Source: Chryseobacterium sp. T16E-39
Lineage (GTDB): Bacteria > Bacteroidota > Bacteroidia > Flavobacteriales > Weeksellaceae
Assembly: GCF_002216065.1 (NCBI RefSeq)
Contig: NZ_CP022282.1
Location: 4,092,001 to 4,156,000, forward strand
Length of the DNA: 64,000 bases
Direction of reading: 5' to 3'
Shown here: positions 17,084 to 25,720 of the stretch, one piece after another
How the letters are laid out: each line of letters opens with the position of its first letter
Numbering within the stretch: the first letter of the stretch is position 1
Notes under the pieces: generated by a model
The model's database searches: none
What the model was told of the DNA's origin: nothing
The model's input: only the letters and a program-made list of their open reading frames with translations
Program-made: the position numbers and the translations under genes

Positions 17084-19213
17084 TTATAAATTATTCAAAA
17101 TAAAATCTGTCATTTTTTGATATAATTGAGGTCTGGTTTGTCCGCCATATATTCCGTGGTTTTTATCCGGATATGCCATGAAATCAAACTGTTTTTTATT
17201 TTGAATTAAGGCTTCAGAGAATTCCATAGAGTTCTGGAAATGTACATTGTCATCAGCTGTACCGTGGATTAACAGTAATTTTCCTTTCAATAGATTTGCG
17301 TATTCTGTAGGAGAATTTTTATCATATCCATCAGCATTTTCCTGTGGTGTTCTTAGGAATCTTTCGGTATACACTGAATCATAATACCTCCAGTTTGTAA
17401 CGGGAGCAACTGCAATTCCTACTTTGAATACATCAGCTCCTTTTGTAATCGCTAAACTTGTCATATATCCACCAAAGCTCCATCCGAACATTCCGATTCT
17501 GCTTTTATCAATATAAGATTGGTTTCCAAACCACTTTGCTGCGGTGATCTGATCTTCAATTTCGTATTTTCCTAAATTCATGTAGGTTACTTTCTTGAAT
17601 TTTGCTCCTTTATAACCAGTTCCACGCCCGTCTACACAAGCTACGATATATCCCTTTTGAACCAAATGATTAAACCATATCGCATTTCCCTGATCCCAGG
17701 AATTGGCAACCTGTTGAGATCCCGGTCCTGAATATTGATACATAAACAGGGGATACTTTTTATTGGGATCAAAGTTCTTAGGTTTCATTACCCACGCATT
17801 CATTTGGTCGCCTACAGCATTTGGAATGGTGATGAATTCTTTGTCTACGAAATTATCAGCCTTTAATTTCTGAAGTTGGTCATTATTGTTCTGAAGTTCT
17901 TTTACTGTCTTTCCATTTCCATCTTTTAAGACAAAGGTGTATGGTTTTGAGGCTGTCGAAGAAGTTTCAATAAAATAATTATAATTTTTACTGAAATTTG
18001 CAGCGTTATTTCCCTCGGCATTGGAAATCAATTGTGATTTTCCATTTTCAATATTCACTTTTGAAACGACCTTATTAATGCTTCCTTTCTCAGTAGTCTG
18101 AATAAATATTTCTTTAGATTTTGGATTGTAACCATAATAGTCTGTTACCTCCCAATTTCCTTTTGTTACTTGTTTTTTTAGCTTACCATCCTGATCGTAC
18201 CAATACAAATGACGATGTCCGTCTCTTTCTGACCCCCAAAGGAAAGAATCATCCTCAAGGAATTCAAGTGTTGGACTGTCAGTATCGATCCATTTTTCGT
18301 CGGTTTCTGTAAATAATTTCTGAACAGCTCCTGTTTTTGTATTTACTTTAAGGACATCCGAAGCATTCTGAATTCTTTCGGAAGTAATTAATACAATTTC
18401 GTCAGCTTTTGCAGTCTGGAAAACATTCGGGATGTAATAATTTTTAAATGAGCCTAGGTTTAAAGGAATTGTTTTCCCGGAATCAAGACGATATAGCTGT
18501 GCGGATACAACAGAATTTTTTTCTCCTGCTTTAGGATACTTATAACGCATTTCCGTAGGGTACAACGATTTTCCGTAAATAGGAATGTATATTTCAGGAA
18601 CCTGGCTTTCATCTGATTTTACAAAAACGATAGCATCTGAATTTTTAGTCCATTCAAACTGTCTTGCGTGGCCAAATTCTTCCTCATATACCCAATCTGC
18701 CAATCCATTAAGAATCGAGTTTTTCTTTCCGTCAGTTGTAATCTGAGTGATCTTTCCTGAATTCAGATCTTGGAAAAACAGATTGTTATCAACAATGAAT
18801 GCCAATTTTGAAGCATCAGGTGAGAACCTTGGCTCCTGAACTGTTTTTCCATCGTTAATAGAAATGACCTTTCCTGACTTAAGGTCTTTTACTTCAAACT
18901 TCCCAAGAAAAGAATGTCTGTAGATAGGTTGACTCTCTTTTAGTAAAAGGATCTTAGATTCATCATCTGAAAATTCATAACTTTCAAATTGTCCGTCTAC
19001 AATATTTCCTTCTTTCTGAGAATTTTTATAAGCATATTTAGCAATACCTCCCTGTTCAATAACCAGATAGTTTTCTCCGTTTTTCATAGAAGTAATTCCC
19101 GCAATGTTTTTCCCACGGTAATATCCGGAATATATTTTATCTAAAGTGATTTCCTGTGCCGATACATGTTGAAGTGCTGTAAGAACAGCAAGACTTAAGA
19201 GTATTTTTTTCAT
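17084..19213 (-). CDS. Dipeptidyl-peptidase IV-like serine peptidase (S9)
   Basis: A 709-residue exported S9 prolyl oligopeptidase-family enzyme expected to remove X-Pro (or X-Ala) dipeptides from peptide N-termini in the periplasm or at the surface. Residues 1-19 are a signal peptide. An eight-bladed-type propeller (about 30-450) precedes the alpha/beta hydrolase. The catalytic Ser is S579 (GWSFGGY), with Asp in HGTADDN (about 654-655) and H686 (NHGIYGG). DWVYEEEF carries the double-Glu motif that binds the substrate amino-terminus in DPP IV. It heads an operon with the 231-aa gene and lies upstream of three POT transporters on the same strand. Confidence 0.93.
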   Translation of the reverse strand: MKKILLSLAVLTALQHVSAQEITLDKIYSGYYRGKNIAGITSMKNGENYLVIEQGGIAKYAYKNSQKEGNIVDGQFESYEFSDDESKILLLKESQPIYRHSFLGKFEVKDLKSGKVISINDGKTVQEPRFSPDASKLAFIVDNNLFFQDLNSGKITQITTDGKKNSILNGLADWVYEEEFGHARQFEWTKNSDAIVFVKSDESQVPEIYIPIYGKSLYPTEMRYKYPKAGEKNSVVSAQLYRLDSGKTIPLNLGSFKNYYIPNVFQTAKADEIVLITSERIQNASDVLKVNTKTGAVQKLFTETDEKWIDTDSPTLEFLEDDSFLWGSERDGHRHLYWYDQDGKLKKQVTKGNWEVTDYYGYNPKSKEIFIQTTEKGSINKVVSKVNIENGKSQLISNAEGNNAANFSKNYNYFIETSSTASKPYTFVLKDGNGKTVKELQNNNDQLQKLKADNFVDKEFITIPNAVGDQMNAWVMKPKNFDPNKKYPLFMYQYSGPGSQQVANSWDQGNAIWFNHLVQKGYIVACVDGRGTGYKGAKFKKVTYMNLGKYEIEDQITAAKWFGNQSYIDKSRIGMFGWSFGGYMTSLAITKGADVFKVGIAVAPVTNWRYYDSVYTERFLRTPQENADGYDKNSPTEYANLLKGKLLLIHGTADDNVHFQNSMEFSEALIQNKKQFDFMAYPDKNHGIYGGQTRPQLYQKMTDFILNNL

Positions 19214-19232
19214 TTCTAATTTTAAAGAGATT

Positions 19233-19261
19233 CAAAGATAATAATTTTATCAAATGCACAA
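19233..19261 (-). promoter_or_regulatory. Promoter of the DPP IV operon: TTG-N18-TATCTTTG
   Basis: On the minus strand TTG (19259-19261), an 18-nt spacer and TATCTTTG (19233-19240) match the flavobacterial consensus, 19 nt before the ATG. Confidence 0.7.
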
Positions 19262-19333
19262 AAAAGCTTTTTAATGTAAGGCTTTGGCAAAAAAATTGAA
19301 TGTATTATTATAAATCAAGCTAAAATAATAATT

Positions 19334-19807
19334 ATGGAAACGAATGCATTCAATCAGAAATTAAACCGTTACGTTTTGAGTGATCAAATTGTATATACGG
19401 GGTTTTCGAGCTTTAAAGATGCTGAAGCATGTGCGCAGAAAAAAGGGGGAACTTTAGTTGAAGTAAGTTTTAAAGATGGAAATGATAATCCCCAAATTTC
19501 CGATGAAGCAGGTCTTATTGAAAAAAAGCTCCATTATTATGTATATGCGGGGGATGAATATAGATTTATCCACTCCTCGGATCCGGGTTTTAAAAAATAT
19601 GCAGATGAGTTACAAAAGATAAAAGCTAAAAATGATACCACCAGCCCGGAAGAAAGATATTTCGCCAATTTTGAAATCGAAAATACAGAAGACCCGATTA
19701 TTGTGATTAAAAATGATCGCTTAGAATCGGTTACTTCAAGAGAGCGTTCAAAATATTTGAAGCACGCTGAAGTTTATGAAATAGGGGTATCCCTGCCAAA
19801 ATCTTAA
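19334..19807 (+). CDS. Hypothetical protein
   Basis: A 157-residue protein with no signal peptide or membrane segment; it is acidic to neutral, and I do not recognise a domain. The N-terminal half (GFSSFKDAEACAQKKGGTLVEVSFKDGND) reads like a small alpha/beta fold, and the middle is Lys/Glu rich. It precedes a DUF6496-type gene by 11 nt on the same strand and shares a terminator with it, so the two form an operon. It looks cytoplasmic; no function is assigned. Confidence 0.7.
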   Translation: METNAFNQKLNRYVLSDQIVYTGFSSFKDAEACAQKKGGTLVEVSFKDGNDNPQISDEAGLIEKKLHYYVYAGDEYRFIHSSDPGFKKYADELQKIKAKNDTTSPEERYFANFEIENTEDPIIVIKNDRLESVTSRERSKYLKHAEVYEIGVSLPKS

Positions 19808-19818
19808 AAAATGATATC

Positions 19819-20004
19819 ATGAGCAAGACAAAATATTCTGATAAAGCTCAGGACAAAGTAGGAAAAGTAATGCACGAATTCAAGGAGGGTACATTGAAGT
19901 CCTCTTCTGGAAAAAAAGTGACGAGCAAGAAACAGGCTGTTGCTATAGGGATTTCTGAAGCAAGAGAAAAAGGCTTAAAAGTACCTAAAAAGAAAAAAGA
20001 TTGA
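19819..20004 (+). CDS. DUF6496-type small basic protein
   Basis: A 61-residue very basic protein. KVGKVMHEFKEGTLKSSSGKKVTSKKQAVAIGISEAREKG is characteristic of the DUF6496 family, small proteins found in many bacteria and related in sequence to plasmid- or stress-associated Lys-rich proteins. The tail KVPKKKKD adds positive charge, so nucleic-acid binding is possible but unproven. It is the second gene of an operon with the 157-aa protein. Confidence 0.75.
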   Translation: MSKTKYSDKAQDKVGKVMHEFKEGTLKSSSGKKVTSKKQAVAIGISEAREKGLKVPKKKKD

Positions 20005-20013
20005 TCCAAAATA

Positions 20014-20043
20014 AAAAAACGTAGACAGAATCTACGTTTTTTT
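20014..20043. terminator. Bidirectional terminator between DUF6496 gene and glgP homologue
   Basis: ACGTAGA (20019-20025) pairs with TCTACGT (20031-20037), flanked by an A run and a T run, so it can end transcription from both convergent genes. Confidence 0.8.
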
Positions 20044-20077
20044 ATTTATTTAAGAATTATCACATCTTTAATTTGAA

Positions 20078-21742
20078 TTATCCCCTATAATTATAAATTA
20101 CATGATAATATTCATCTGCCATACGGTCACTATTGAACTGGCTTTTGACATCATCCATAGAATGGTATTGAATTTTTCTCCAGCCGCTCGGATTGTCATA
20201 ATAAGTTGGCAGGATTTCATTTTCTAGAATTTCATATAATTTATTCAAATCATAATTATCCTGCTCGTAAATGCTCATATTCATATAGTCAATCTTCGGA
20301 ACAACAAAAGAATTTATGGTGTGTCTGGCGAATTCCGGAATCCAACCATCATCAGTTGATAGGTTTACAGAACCATTCATTGCTGCAGTCATTCCTGAAG
20401 TTCCTGATGCTTCTCTTGGAACTCTTGGATTATTGAGCCAAAGATCAGAACCCTGTTTTAATGATTTGCTTAAAGCAAGTTCATAACCCGTTAATACAGC
20501 CATGTTTTTATGGTTTTTACTTTCTTCTACTAAAGTGTTGAAAGTTGAAATGGCGGAATAATCCATTGGATAAGGTTTTCCAGCCCAAATAATCTGAACC
20601 GGATATTTAGGATTATTTAATAACTTATAAAATCTGTCTTTGTCGTGTAAAAGTAAATCAGCTCTTTTGTAGCCAGCAAATCTTCTCGCCCATACAATGG
20701 TGAAAATATTTGGATTGAATAGATTCCCGGTTTGATCAGCAACGATCTTAAAAAGCCTCTTTTTTAAATATTTTTTTCTGTAATCAAATGCATCATCATC
20801 ATTTTCATCTTTAGAATTATAGAGACGTTTATCTGCCCAGTATTTAAACTCCTGAGCATTGGTAATTGATTTTATTTCACAAATCCCGGGATATTTATTC
20901 CACATTGCTCTTGAAACAACACCATGCAGCTGGGAAACTCCATTGGCAACCATGGCCATCTTCAGGGCACAAAGAGAGTGGTTGAAGCGGTCATCGTCCG
21001 AGCCCTCAATGTTTTTTGCTTCTTCCATGCTAAAACCTGAAAAATAAGACATATCATAGCATAGTTTTAAATTATGCTTTTCATTTCCTGCTTCTTCGGG
21101 AGTATGTGTTGTAAAGACTAATTTTTCTTTTACTTTATTTAAATCTCCATTGTATTTTTTCAGTAAATGAAAGGCTGCGGGAAGCGCGTGTGCTTCGTTA
21201 AGGTGGTAGATATCCCTTTCGAGATTCATTTCATCAAGTAATTGAGCACCTCCTTTTCCTAACAGGATATATTGGGCCAGCTTGGTCGATTCATTGGCAT
21301 CATATAATTTATGGCAAATGGTTTTTGAAACATGATCATTTTCAGGAACATCTGTAGAAAGGAAGAACATAGGTGCTGTATTGAAAATTTCGGGATCCAG
21401 ATACCAAACTTTTACCCAGACCGGGGCACTGTGAATTTCAATCTGAAATTTTATTCCTGTATCTTCAAGGAAACTGTACATTTTTTTTGTCCAGACTGGC
21501 TGTAAAGTCTGGTCGTGATTTCTTGCCTGGTCATAATATCCGAATTTCCACAGTATTCCTATTCCGATAAAATCCTGTTTTAAATTGTAAGCGCTTCTCA
21601 TATGTGAACCTGCCAGGAAACCAAGTCCGCCGGAGTATATTTTTAAAACCTGCTCAAGAGCAAATTCCATTGAAAAATAAGCAACTTTTTTAGAATATTG
21701 AGGATTGATGTTGAAAGGTATTTTAAAGTTTTTAAAATCCAT
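20078..21742 (-). CDS. Alpha-glucan phosphorylase homologue (GT35) with PLP lysine replaced by Thr
   Basis: A 554-residue protein of the short bacterial/archaeal alpha-glucan phosphorylase type (full-length enzymes have about 800 residues). It has YFSMEFAL near the start, a GGLG loop (about 38-41), HLNEAH, THTPEEAGNE, the phosphate-site-like RRFAGYKRAD and the conserved C-terminal stretch EASGTSGMxAAMNG. At the site where phosphorylases carry the PLP Schiff-base Lys (SGTxxMK), this protein has T452, encoded ACT. Without that Lys, normal PLP-dependent phosphorolysis of glycogen is doubtful, so the product may be a relic or have another role. Other members of this subfamily may share the change. 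Confidence 0.82.
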   Translation of the reverse strand: MDFKNFKIPFNINPQYSKKVAYFSMEFALEQVLKIYSGGLGFLAGSHMRSAYNLKQDFIGIGILWKFGYYDQARNHDQTLQPVWTKKMYSFLEDTGIKFQIEIHSAPVWVKVWYLDPEIFNTAPMFFLSTDVPENDHVSKTICHKLYDANESTKLAQYILLGKGGAQLLDEMNLERDIYHLNEAHALPAAFHLLKKYNGDLNKVKEKLVFTTHTPEEAGNEKHNLKLCYDMSYFSGFSMEEAKNIEGSDDDRFNHSLCALKMAMVANGVSQLHGVVSRAMWNKYPGICEIKSITNAQEFKYWADKRLYNSKDENDDDAFDYRKKYLKKRLFKIVADQTGNLFNPNIFTIVWARRFAGYKRADLLLHDKDRFYKLLNNPKYPVQIIWAGKPYPMDYSAISTFNTLVEESKNHKNMAVLTGYELALSKSLKQGSDLWLNNPRVPREASGTSGMTAAMNGSVNLSTDDGWIPEFARHTINSFVVPKIDYMNMSIYEQDNYDLNKLYEILENEILPTYYDNPSGWRKIQYHSMDDVKSQFNSDRMADEYYHVIYNYRG

Positions 21743-21767
21743 GTATCACAATTTTGTATTAAAAGTT

Positions 21768-21775
21768 CAAAGGTA
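21768..21775 (-). promoter_or_regulatory. -7 box TACCTTTG of the GT35 gene
   Basis: The minus-strand TACCTTTG matches TAnnTTTG, 25 nt upstream of the ATG. Confidence 0.5.
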
Positions 21776-21941
21776 TTGATTATGAAAGTAAACTATACAT
21801 TAATTATTTGACAAATTATTTTTAAAAGTATCTGTTGAATAGTTTTTTTACTTACCTTTAAGTGTAATTTTTTGATAATCAAAAACTTCTCAGATGAAAC
21901 TTTAGGTTCCATATTTTATTAACCGTAATAAAAAGGCAGAC

Positions 21942-22739
21942 ATGAAAAAGGTGTTTTCGGATGAAGATTTAATCAAGAATCTAAGCTTATATTACCTGAA
22001 TCGACATTTGAAAAAAAAGCCGATAGAAAAGTATCATCGTAAAATAGATGAATCCCAGCTTCACGACAGGGAAAAATATAAGAAAAAATCAGAAATTTTA
22101 CTGCTGAATTCCTTTATGCATCATTTCCCCGATGTAAAATTTGAAAACCTTACCTGCGAAAGTCCTGACTTTATTGCAAATTTAAACGACAAAAAGATTG
22201 GGATTGAACTTACGGAGGTAATCAATCATCTGGAAATGAAGAAAATTGAAAGTAATTTAAATAAGATTTTCCGTCAGGCTGAAATATTATTGGAACAGGA
22301 GGACACTACGAAATATCGTGGTGTTTATTTTTTAGAATTCCACTCAGATTTTAAGTTTGATGTTTTAGAAGAACAACAGGAAAATATTCTTGCGATCTAT
22401 AAAAGCATAAAAAAGAATAAGCCGGTAGGTTGTGTGAAAGGTCTGAGAAAATCATTCCATCGAAGGAATGTTTTTATTACCCATGAGTACAGTATGAACT
22501 TATTCGATGAATTATGTTCTGATAAAATACTGGAGCTGATTGAAAAGAAAAATGAAAAATTCCCCTATTATGATACGTCTGTAGATGAATGCTGGCTCGT
22601 TATTGTATCAGATATGAATTCTATAGCATCCCGTTACACCTTCATTCAAGATAAAGAACATTTAAATGAAGTGAAGAGCCCTTTTCATAAAATTTTCCAT
22701 CTTGAAAATCTGTGTGGAAACATGACGAGTATAAAATAA
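21942..22739 (+). CDS. Hypothetical protein, possible PD-(D/E)XK nuclease-like fold
   Basis: A 265-residue cytoplasmic protein with no close family that I recognise. Residues 75-93 read PDFIA...GIELTEV, with P75-D76 and E89-L-T91 resembling the PD-x(n)-(D/E)xK nuclease motif but with Thr where Lys is expected. S50-E51 in an upstream helix is also in a plausible place for that fold. The N-terminal region is very basic (KKKPIEKYHRK). It stands alone between glgP and a surface-protein gene, with a weakly matched promoter. Treat the fold as a hypothesis; the product could be a defence or repair nuclease, or be inactive. Confidence 0.6.
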   Translation: MKKVFSDEDLIKNLSLYYLNRHLKKKPIEKYHRKIDESQLHDREKYKKKSEILLLNSFMHHFPDVKFENLTCESPDFIANLNDKKIGIELTEVINHLEMKKIESNLNKIFRQAEILLEQEDTTKYRGVYFLEFHSDFKFDVLEEQQENILAIYKSIKKNKPVGCVKGLRKSFHRRNVFITHEYSMNLFDELCSDKILELIEKKNEKFPYYDTSVDECWLVIVSDMNSIASRYTFIQDKEHLNEVKSPFHKIFHLENLCGNMTSIK

Positions 22740-22836
22740 TTTCTTTGTTTAAAGCTTTTACGTTTATTAGTTTCTTCTATTTACATTAAATAATTTATGA
22801 TTTTTCTGTTTTTATTATTTTTAATGAAATAATAAG

Positions 22837-22844
22837 TATATTTG
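22837..22844 (+). promoter_or_regulatory. -7 box TATATTTG of the T9SS type B surface-protein gene
   Basis: TATATTTG matches TAnnTTTG. The start at 22904 leaves a leader of about 52 nt. Confidence 0.45.
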
Positions 22845-22903
22845 ATATATGTGTTGTGTATTGATTTAATTATTGATTAATTTTTAATAAAAACATGTAT
22901 TTT

Positions 22904-25003
22904 ATGAGGAAAAATCTACTTATTGCTTTTTTGTTTTTATCACAAATTGTATTTTCTCAGGCAGATTGTTCATCGGCATTATCCGTTTGCGGAAATTCGA
23001 GCATTACCTATTCTCCTTTGGGAATTGGAGCCGTTAACGAAAGTTTAGGAGGGTGTTTAATCACAGGTGAGCACAATTCAATATGGTATAAAATTACGAT
23101 TGCCACAGGGGGAACGCTTACTTTCGACCTGATTCCGAATGACCCTGATGCAGATTATGACTGGGCAATTTACGGGCCTAATGTTGCCTGCGGAAGTCTC
23201 GGAGCTCCAATACGTTGCAATGCTGCAACTGTAATTGGGCCAGGGCCATCTACAGGATTGAATATGACAAGTACTATTTTAGATGCTCCGGGAGGTTCGC
23301 TTACTCCTTATTGCAAATATCTAGATGTTTTACCGGGTCAAAGCTATTATTTATATATAGACAATTGGGTGGGACCAGCGAGTACTACAATGGCACCATT
23401 TTCCTTAACCTGGGGTGGGACGGCTGCATTAGCATCTCCATTTACAGATCCGGCAATACAGCCTCATCCATTTATTCCTCCCGGGATTCCTGCTGCAAAT
23501 CCTGCTGATCCAAGAGAGGTGATTATATGTACTGATCCTGCTATTTTTGATTTCAGTACTTTAACAGCAGGTATTTTAAATGCAAATCCAAATTTCCTGA
23601 TAAGCTATCATACGTCACAAAATGAAGCTCTTTCCGGTGCCAACCCTATTTTAACACCGATTACCGTTAATACAACGAGTATCTACTATTATAGCATACA
23701 TTATCAGGATCCTGCAAATCCTAGTAACCCGATCAATTCCTGCAGACAGGTGGGTACGTTCAAATTTAAACAAGGAAATATAACGGGTAATAATGTTTCT
23801 TTATTTGCCTGTAACAACAATAATGCCGGTACAGCAACATTCGATCTCACAACAGCAGCTGTCTTTAGTGATCCTACTGCAATTAAGAAATATTATCCAA
23901 CAATGAATGATCTTAATGCAGGGACCAATGAAATTTTAACCCCAACGGCATATATATCTGCAGAGGGGACAGTATATGTGAAGATAATTTCTCAACTGGG
24001 ATGTATTGGGACCGGACAGATCTATCTTAAGTTTTATCCTGTAGTTATAGTCAATGAGGCTACTTTGAGATCTTGTTTCATTGAAGGCAATCCTTCAACA
24101 GCGTCCTTTAACCTGACTGCGGCTTCTGTAACGACACAGGCACCTGTGACTAAAAAATACTATCCTTCTCTTACAGATGCAATCAATGGAACAAATGAAA
24201 TTACAACGCCCACTGCTTATATTGCTCCGAATGGGGTAATTTATATAAGAGTATCCAATTCAAACAATTGTTTCGCTGTAGCAAAAGTTACCTTAATTGT
24301 ATTGTCTCCGGTAAAATCTACAGTTCTTGTTGATAAGACGATCTGTATGGAAGATACTACGACTCTCGATGCCGGGCCGGGCTTTGCTTCCTACCTTTGG
24401 AGTACAGGAGCTACCACTCAGGCAATTACGGGTGTGACGGTAGGAACTTATTGGGTGAAATTAAAAACCGGAGACTGTATTACAACACAGGAGGTAAAAG
24501 TGTATCCAACTGAACAGCCCGTTATCAATAGTATAGATATTTCTACGAATACTATAACCGTTACCGTTAATGGTGGAACACCACCTTACAAATACTCATT
24601 AGACAATATAAACTGGCAGGATTCCAATGTTTTTAATAATATTCCAAGAGGGGATAGCCATATTTATGTAAAAGACGTTTATGATTGTGATCCTATTGAT
24701 ATTACAGTAACCGTTCCTAATTTAATTAATGTAATCACTCCGAATAGTGATGGAATTAATGACATGATCGATTATTCTGCATTAGCCCATAAGCAAAATT
24801 TAATATTAAACATTTTTGACAGATACGGAAATAAAGTCCATCAGGCGGATAAGACAAATGGTTATAAATGGGATGGTACCACCAATGGAAGTAAGAAAGT
24901 GCCGACAGGAACCTATTGGTACTCTGTGACCTGGAATGAAAATGATAAGAAAAATACGCCAATCAAATTCTCTAGCTGGATTATGGTGAAAAACAGAGAG
25001 TAA
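22904..25003 (+). CDS. Large secreted surface protein with T9SS type B sorting domain
   Basis: A 699-residue secreted protein of gliding/adhesin type. The signal peptide is MRKNLLIAFLFLSQIVFSQ. A Cys-rich N-terminal beta domain (about 25-170) is followed by repeated stretches of the KKYYPxxxDxxxGTNEITTPTAYI type (two clear copies), an Ig-like block (TTLDAGPGFASYLWSTGATTQAITGV) and an SprB-like segment (GTPPYKYSLDNINWQ). The last 80-odd residues (ITPNSDGINDMI to SSWIMVKNRE) are a type B T9SS C-terminal signal. I start at the second ATG (22904), which begins the signal peptide cleanly. It is a probable T9SS cargo; ligand unknown. Confidence 0.85.
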   Translation: MRKNLLIAFLFLSQIVFSQADCSSALSVCGNSSITYSPLGIGAVNESLGGCLITGEHNSIWYKITIATGGTLTFDLIPNDPDADYDWAIYGPNVACGSLGAPIRCNAATVIGPGPSTGLNMTSTILDAPGGSLTPYCKYLDVLPGQSYYLYIDNWVGPASTTMAPFSLTWGGTAALASPFTDPAIQPHPFIPPGIPAANPADPREVIICTDPAIFDFSTLTAGILNANPNFLISYHTSQNEALSGANPILTPITVNTTSIYYYSIHYQDPANPSNPINSCRQVGTFKFKQGNITGNNVSLFACNNNNAGTATFDLTTAAVFSDPTAIKKYYPTMNDLNAGTNEILTPTAYISAEGTVYVKIISQLGCIGTGQIYLKFYPVVIVNEATLRSCFIEGNPSTASFNLTAASVTTQAPVTKKYYPSLTDAINGTNEITTPTAYIAPNGVIYIRVSNSNNCFAVAKVTLIVLSPVKSTVLVDKTICMEDTTTLDAGPGFASYLWSTGATTQAITGVTVGTYWVKLKTGDCITTQEVKVYPTEQPVINSIDISTNTITVTVNGGTPPYKYSLDNINWQDSNVFNNIPRGDSHIYVKDVYDCDPIDITVTVPNLINVITPNSDGINDMIDYSALAHKQNLILNIFDRYGNKVHQADKTNGYKWDGTTNGSKKVPTGTYWYSVTWNENDKKNTPIKFSSWIMVKNRE

Positions 25004-25017
25004 TGAATAGAAACAAG

Positions 25018-25048
25018 AAACCATCTTTATGTAAAGATGGTTTTTTTT
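25018..25048 (+). terminator. Terminator after the surface-protein gene
   Basis: CCATCTTTA (25021-25029) pairs with TAAAGATGG (25032-25040), followed by eight Ts. Confidence 0.85.
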
Positions 25049-25062
25049 CTTAAATTTAGTTC

Positions 25063-25653
25063 ATGAAAGAATTATTTATTAAACGATTTCATTATTATAA
25101 ATCCCTGGGGGATAAATCTTTTGAACAGCTTTCTGAGGAACAAATGTTCTGGCAGTTTAATGAAGAAAGTAATTCAATTGCAGTGATCGTAAAGCACATT
25201 GCAGGGAATATGCTTTCAAGATGGACTCACTTTTTAACGGAGGATGGGGAAAAACAGAACCGAAACCGCGATGAAGAGTTTATTAATACTTTTAAAACAA
25301 AGCAAGAGGTTATTGATTTCTGGGAGAAAGGCTGGAAGTGTCTTTTTGATGCTTTAGATCTTATTAATGATGAAAATTTATATACTACGATCTATATTCG
25401 GGGAGAGGGACATCCGGTAATAGATGCTGTTTTCCGTCAATTGGCTCATTATCCATATCATATTGGACAGATTGTTTACATTGCGAAAATGATCACAAAT
25501 GCCGATTGGGAAACACTTTCAATACCAAGAAATAAATCTCAGGAATTTAATGCAGAAATGAAAAAAAAATTCGAAGGGGATGAACTTAACGCCAATTCTT
25601 CACCGGTTTGTTTTGAAAATAATCCTGAAGTTAGGGACGATTACAAACAATAG
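25063..25653 (+). CDS. DinB-like/DUF1572 family protein
   Basis: A 196-residue cytoplasmic protein of the DinB/DUF1572 four-helix metalloprotein superfamily. HIAGNM (near residue 47) and AHYPYHIGQIV (near 128) supply the three histidines that bind a metal in this superfamily. Members include thiol-dependent S-transferases and proteins of unknown function; the substrate cannot be told here. It stands alone with a short leader after the surface-protein terminator, and mtaB follows behind its own promoter. Confidence 0.8.
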   Translation: MKELFIKRFHYYKSLGDKSFEQLSEEQMFWQFNEESNSIAVIVKHIAGNMLSRWTHFLTEDGEKQNRNRDEEFINTFKTKQEVIDFWEKGWKCLFDALDLINDENLYTTIYIRGEGHPVIDAVFRQLAHYPYHIGQIVYIAKMITNADWETLSIPRNKSQEFNAEMKKKFEGDELNANSSPVCFENNPEVRDDYKQ

Positions 25654-25686
25654 AAGGAATCAATTTAGAGTCTTTATTTAAATTAC

Positions 25687-25694
25687 TATCTTTG
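25687..25694 (+). promoter_or_regulatory. -7 box TATCTTTG of mtaB
   Basis: TATCTTTG matches TAnnTTTG and lies 26 nt before the mtaB ATG. The -33 region (TTTAG) is poor. Confidence 0.5.
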
Positions 25695-25720
25695 CACTCA
25701 TAAAATTCAGGACTAATACA

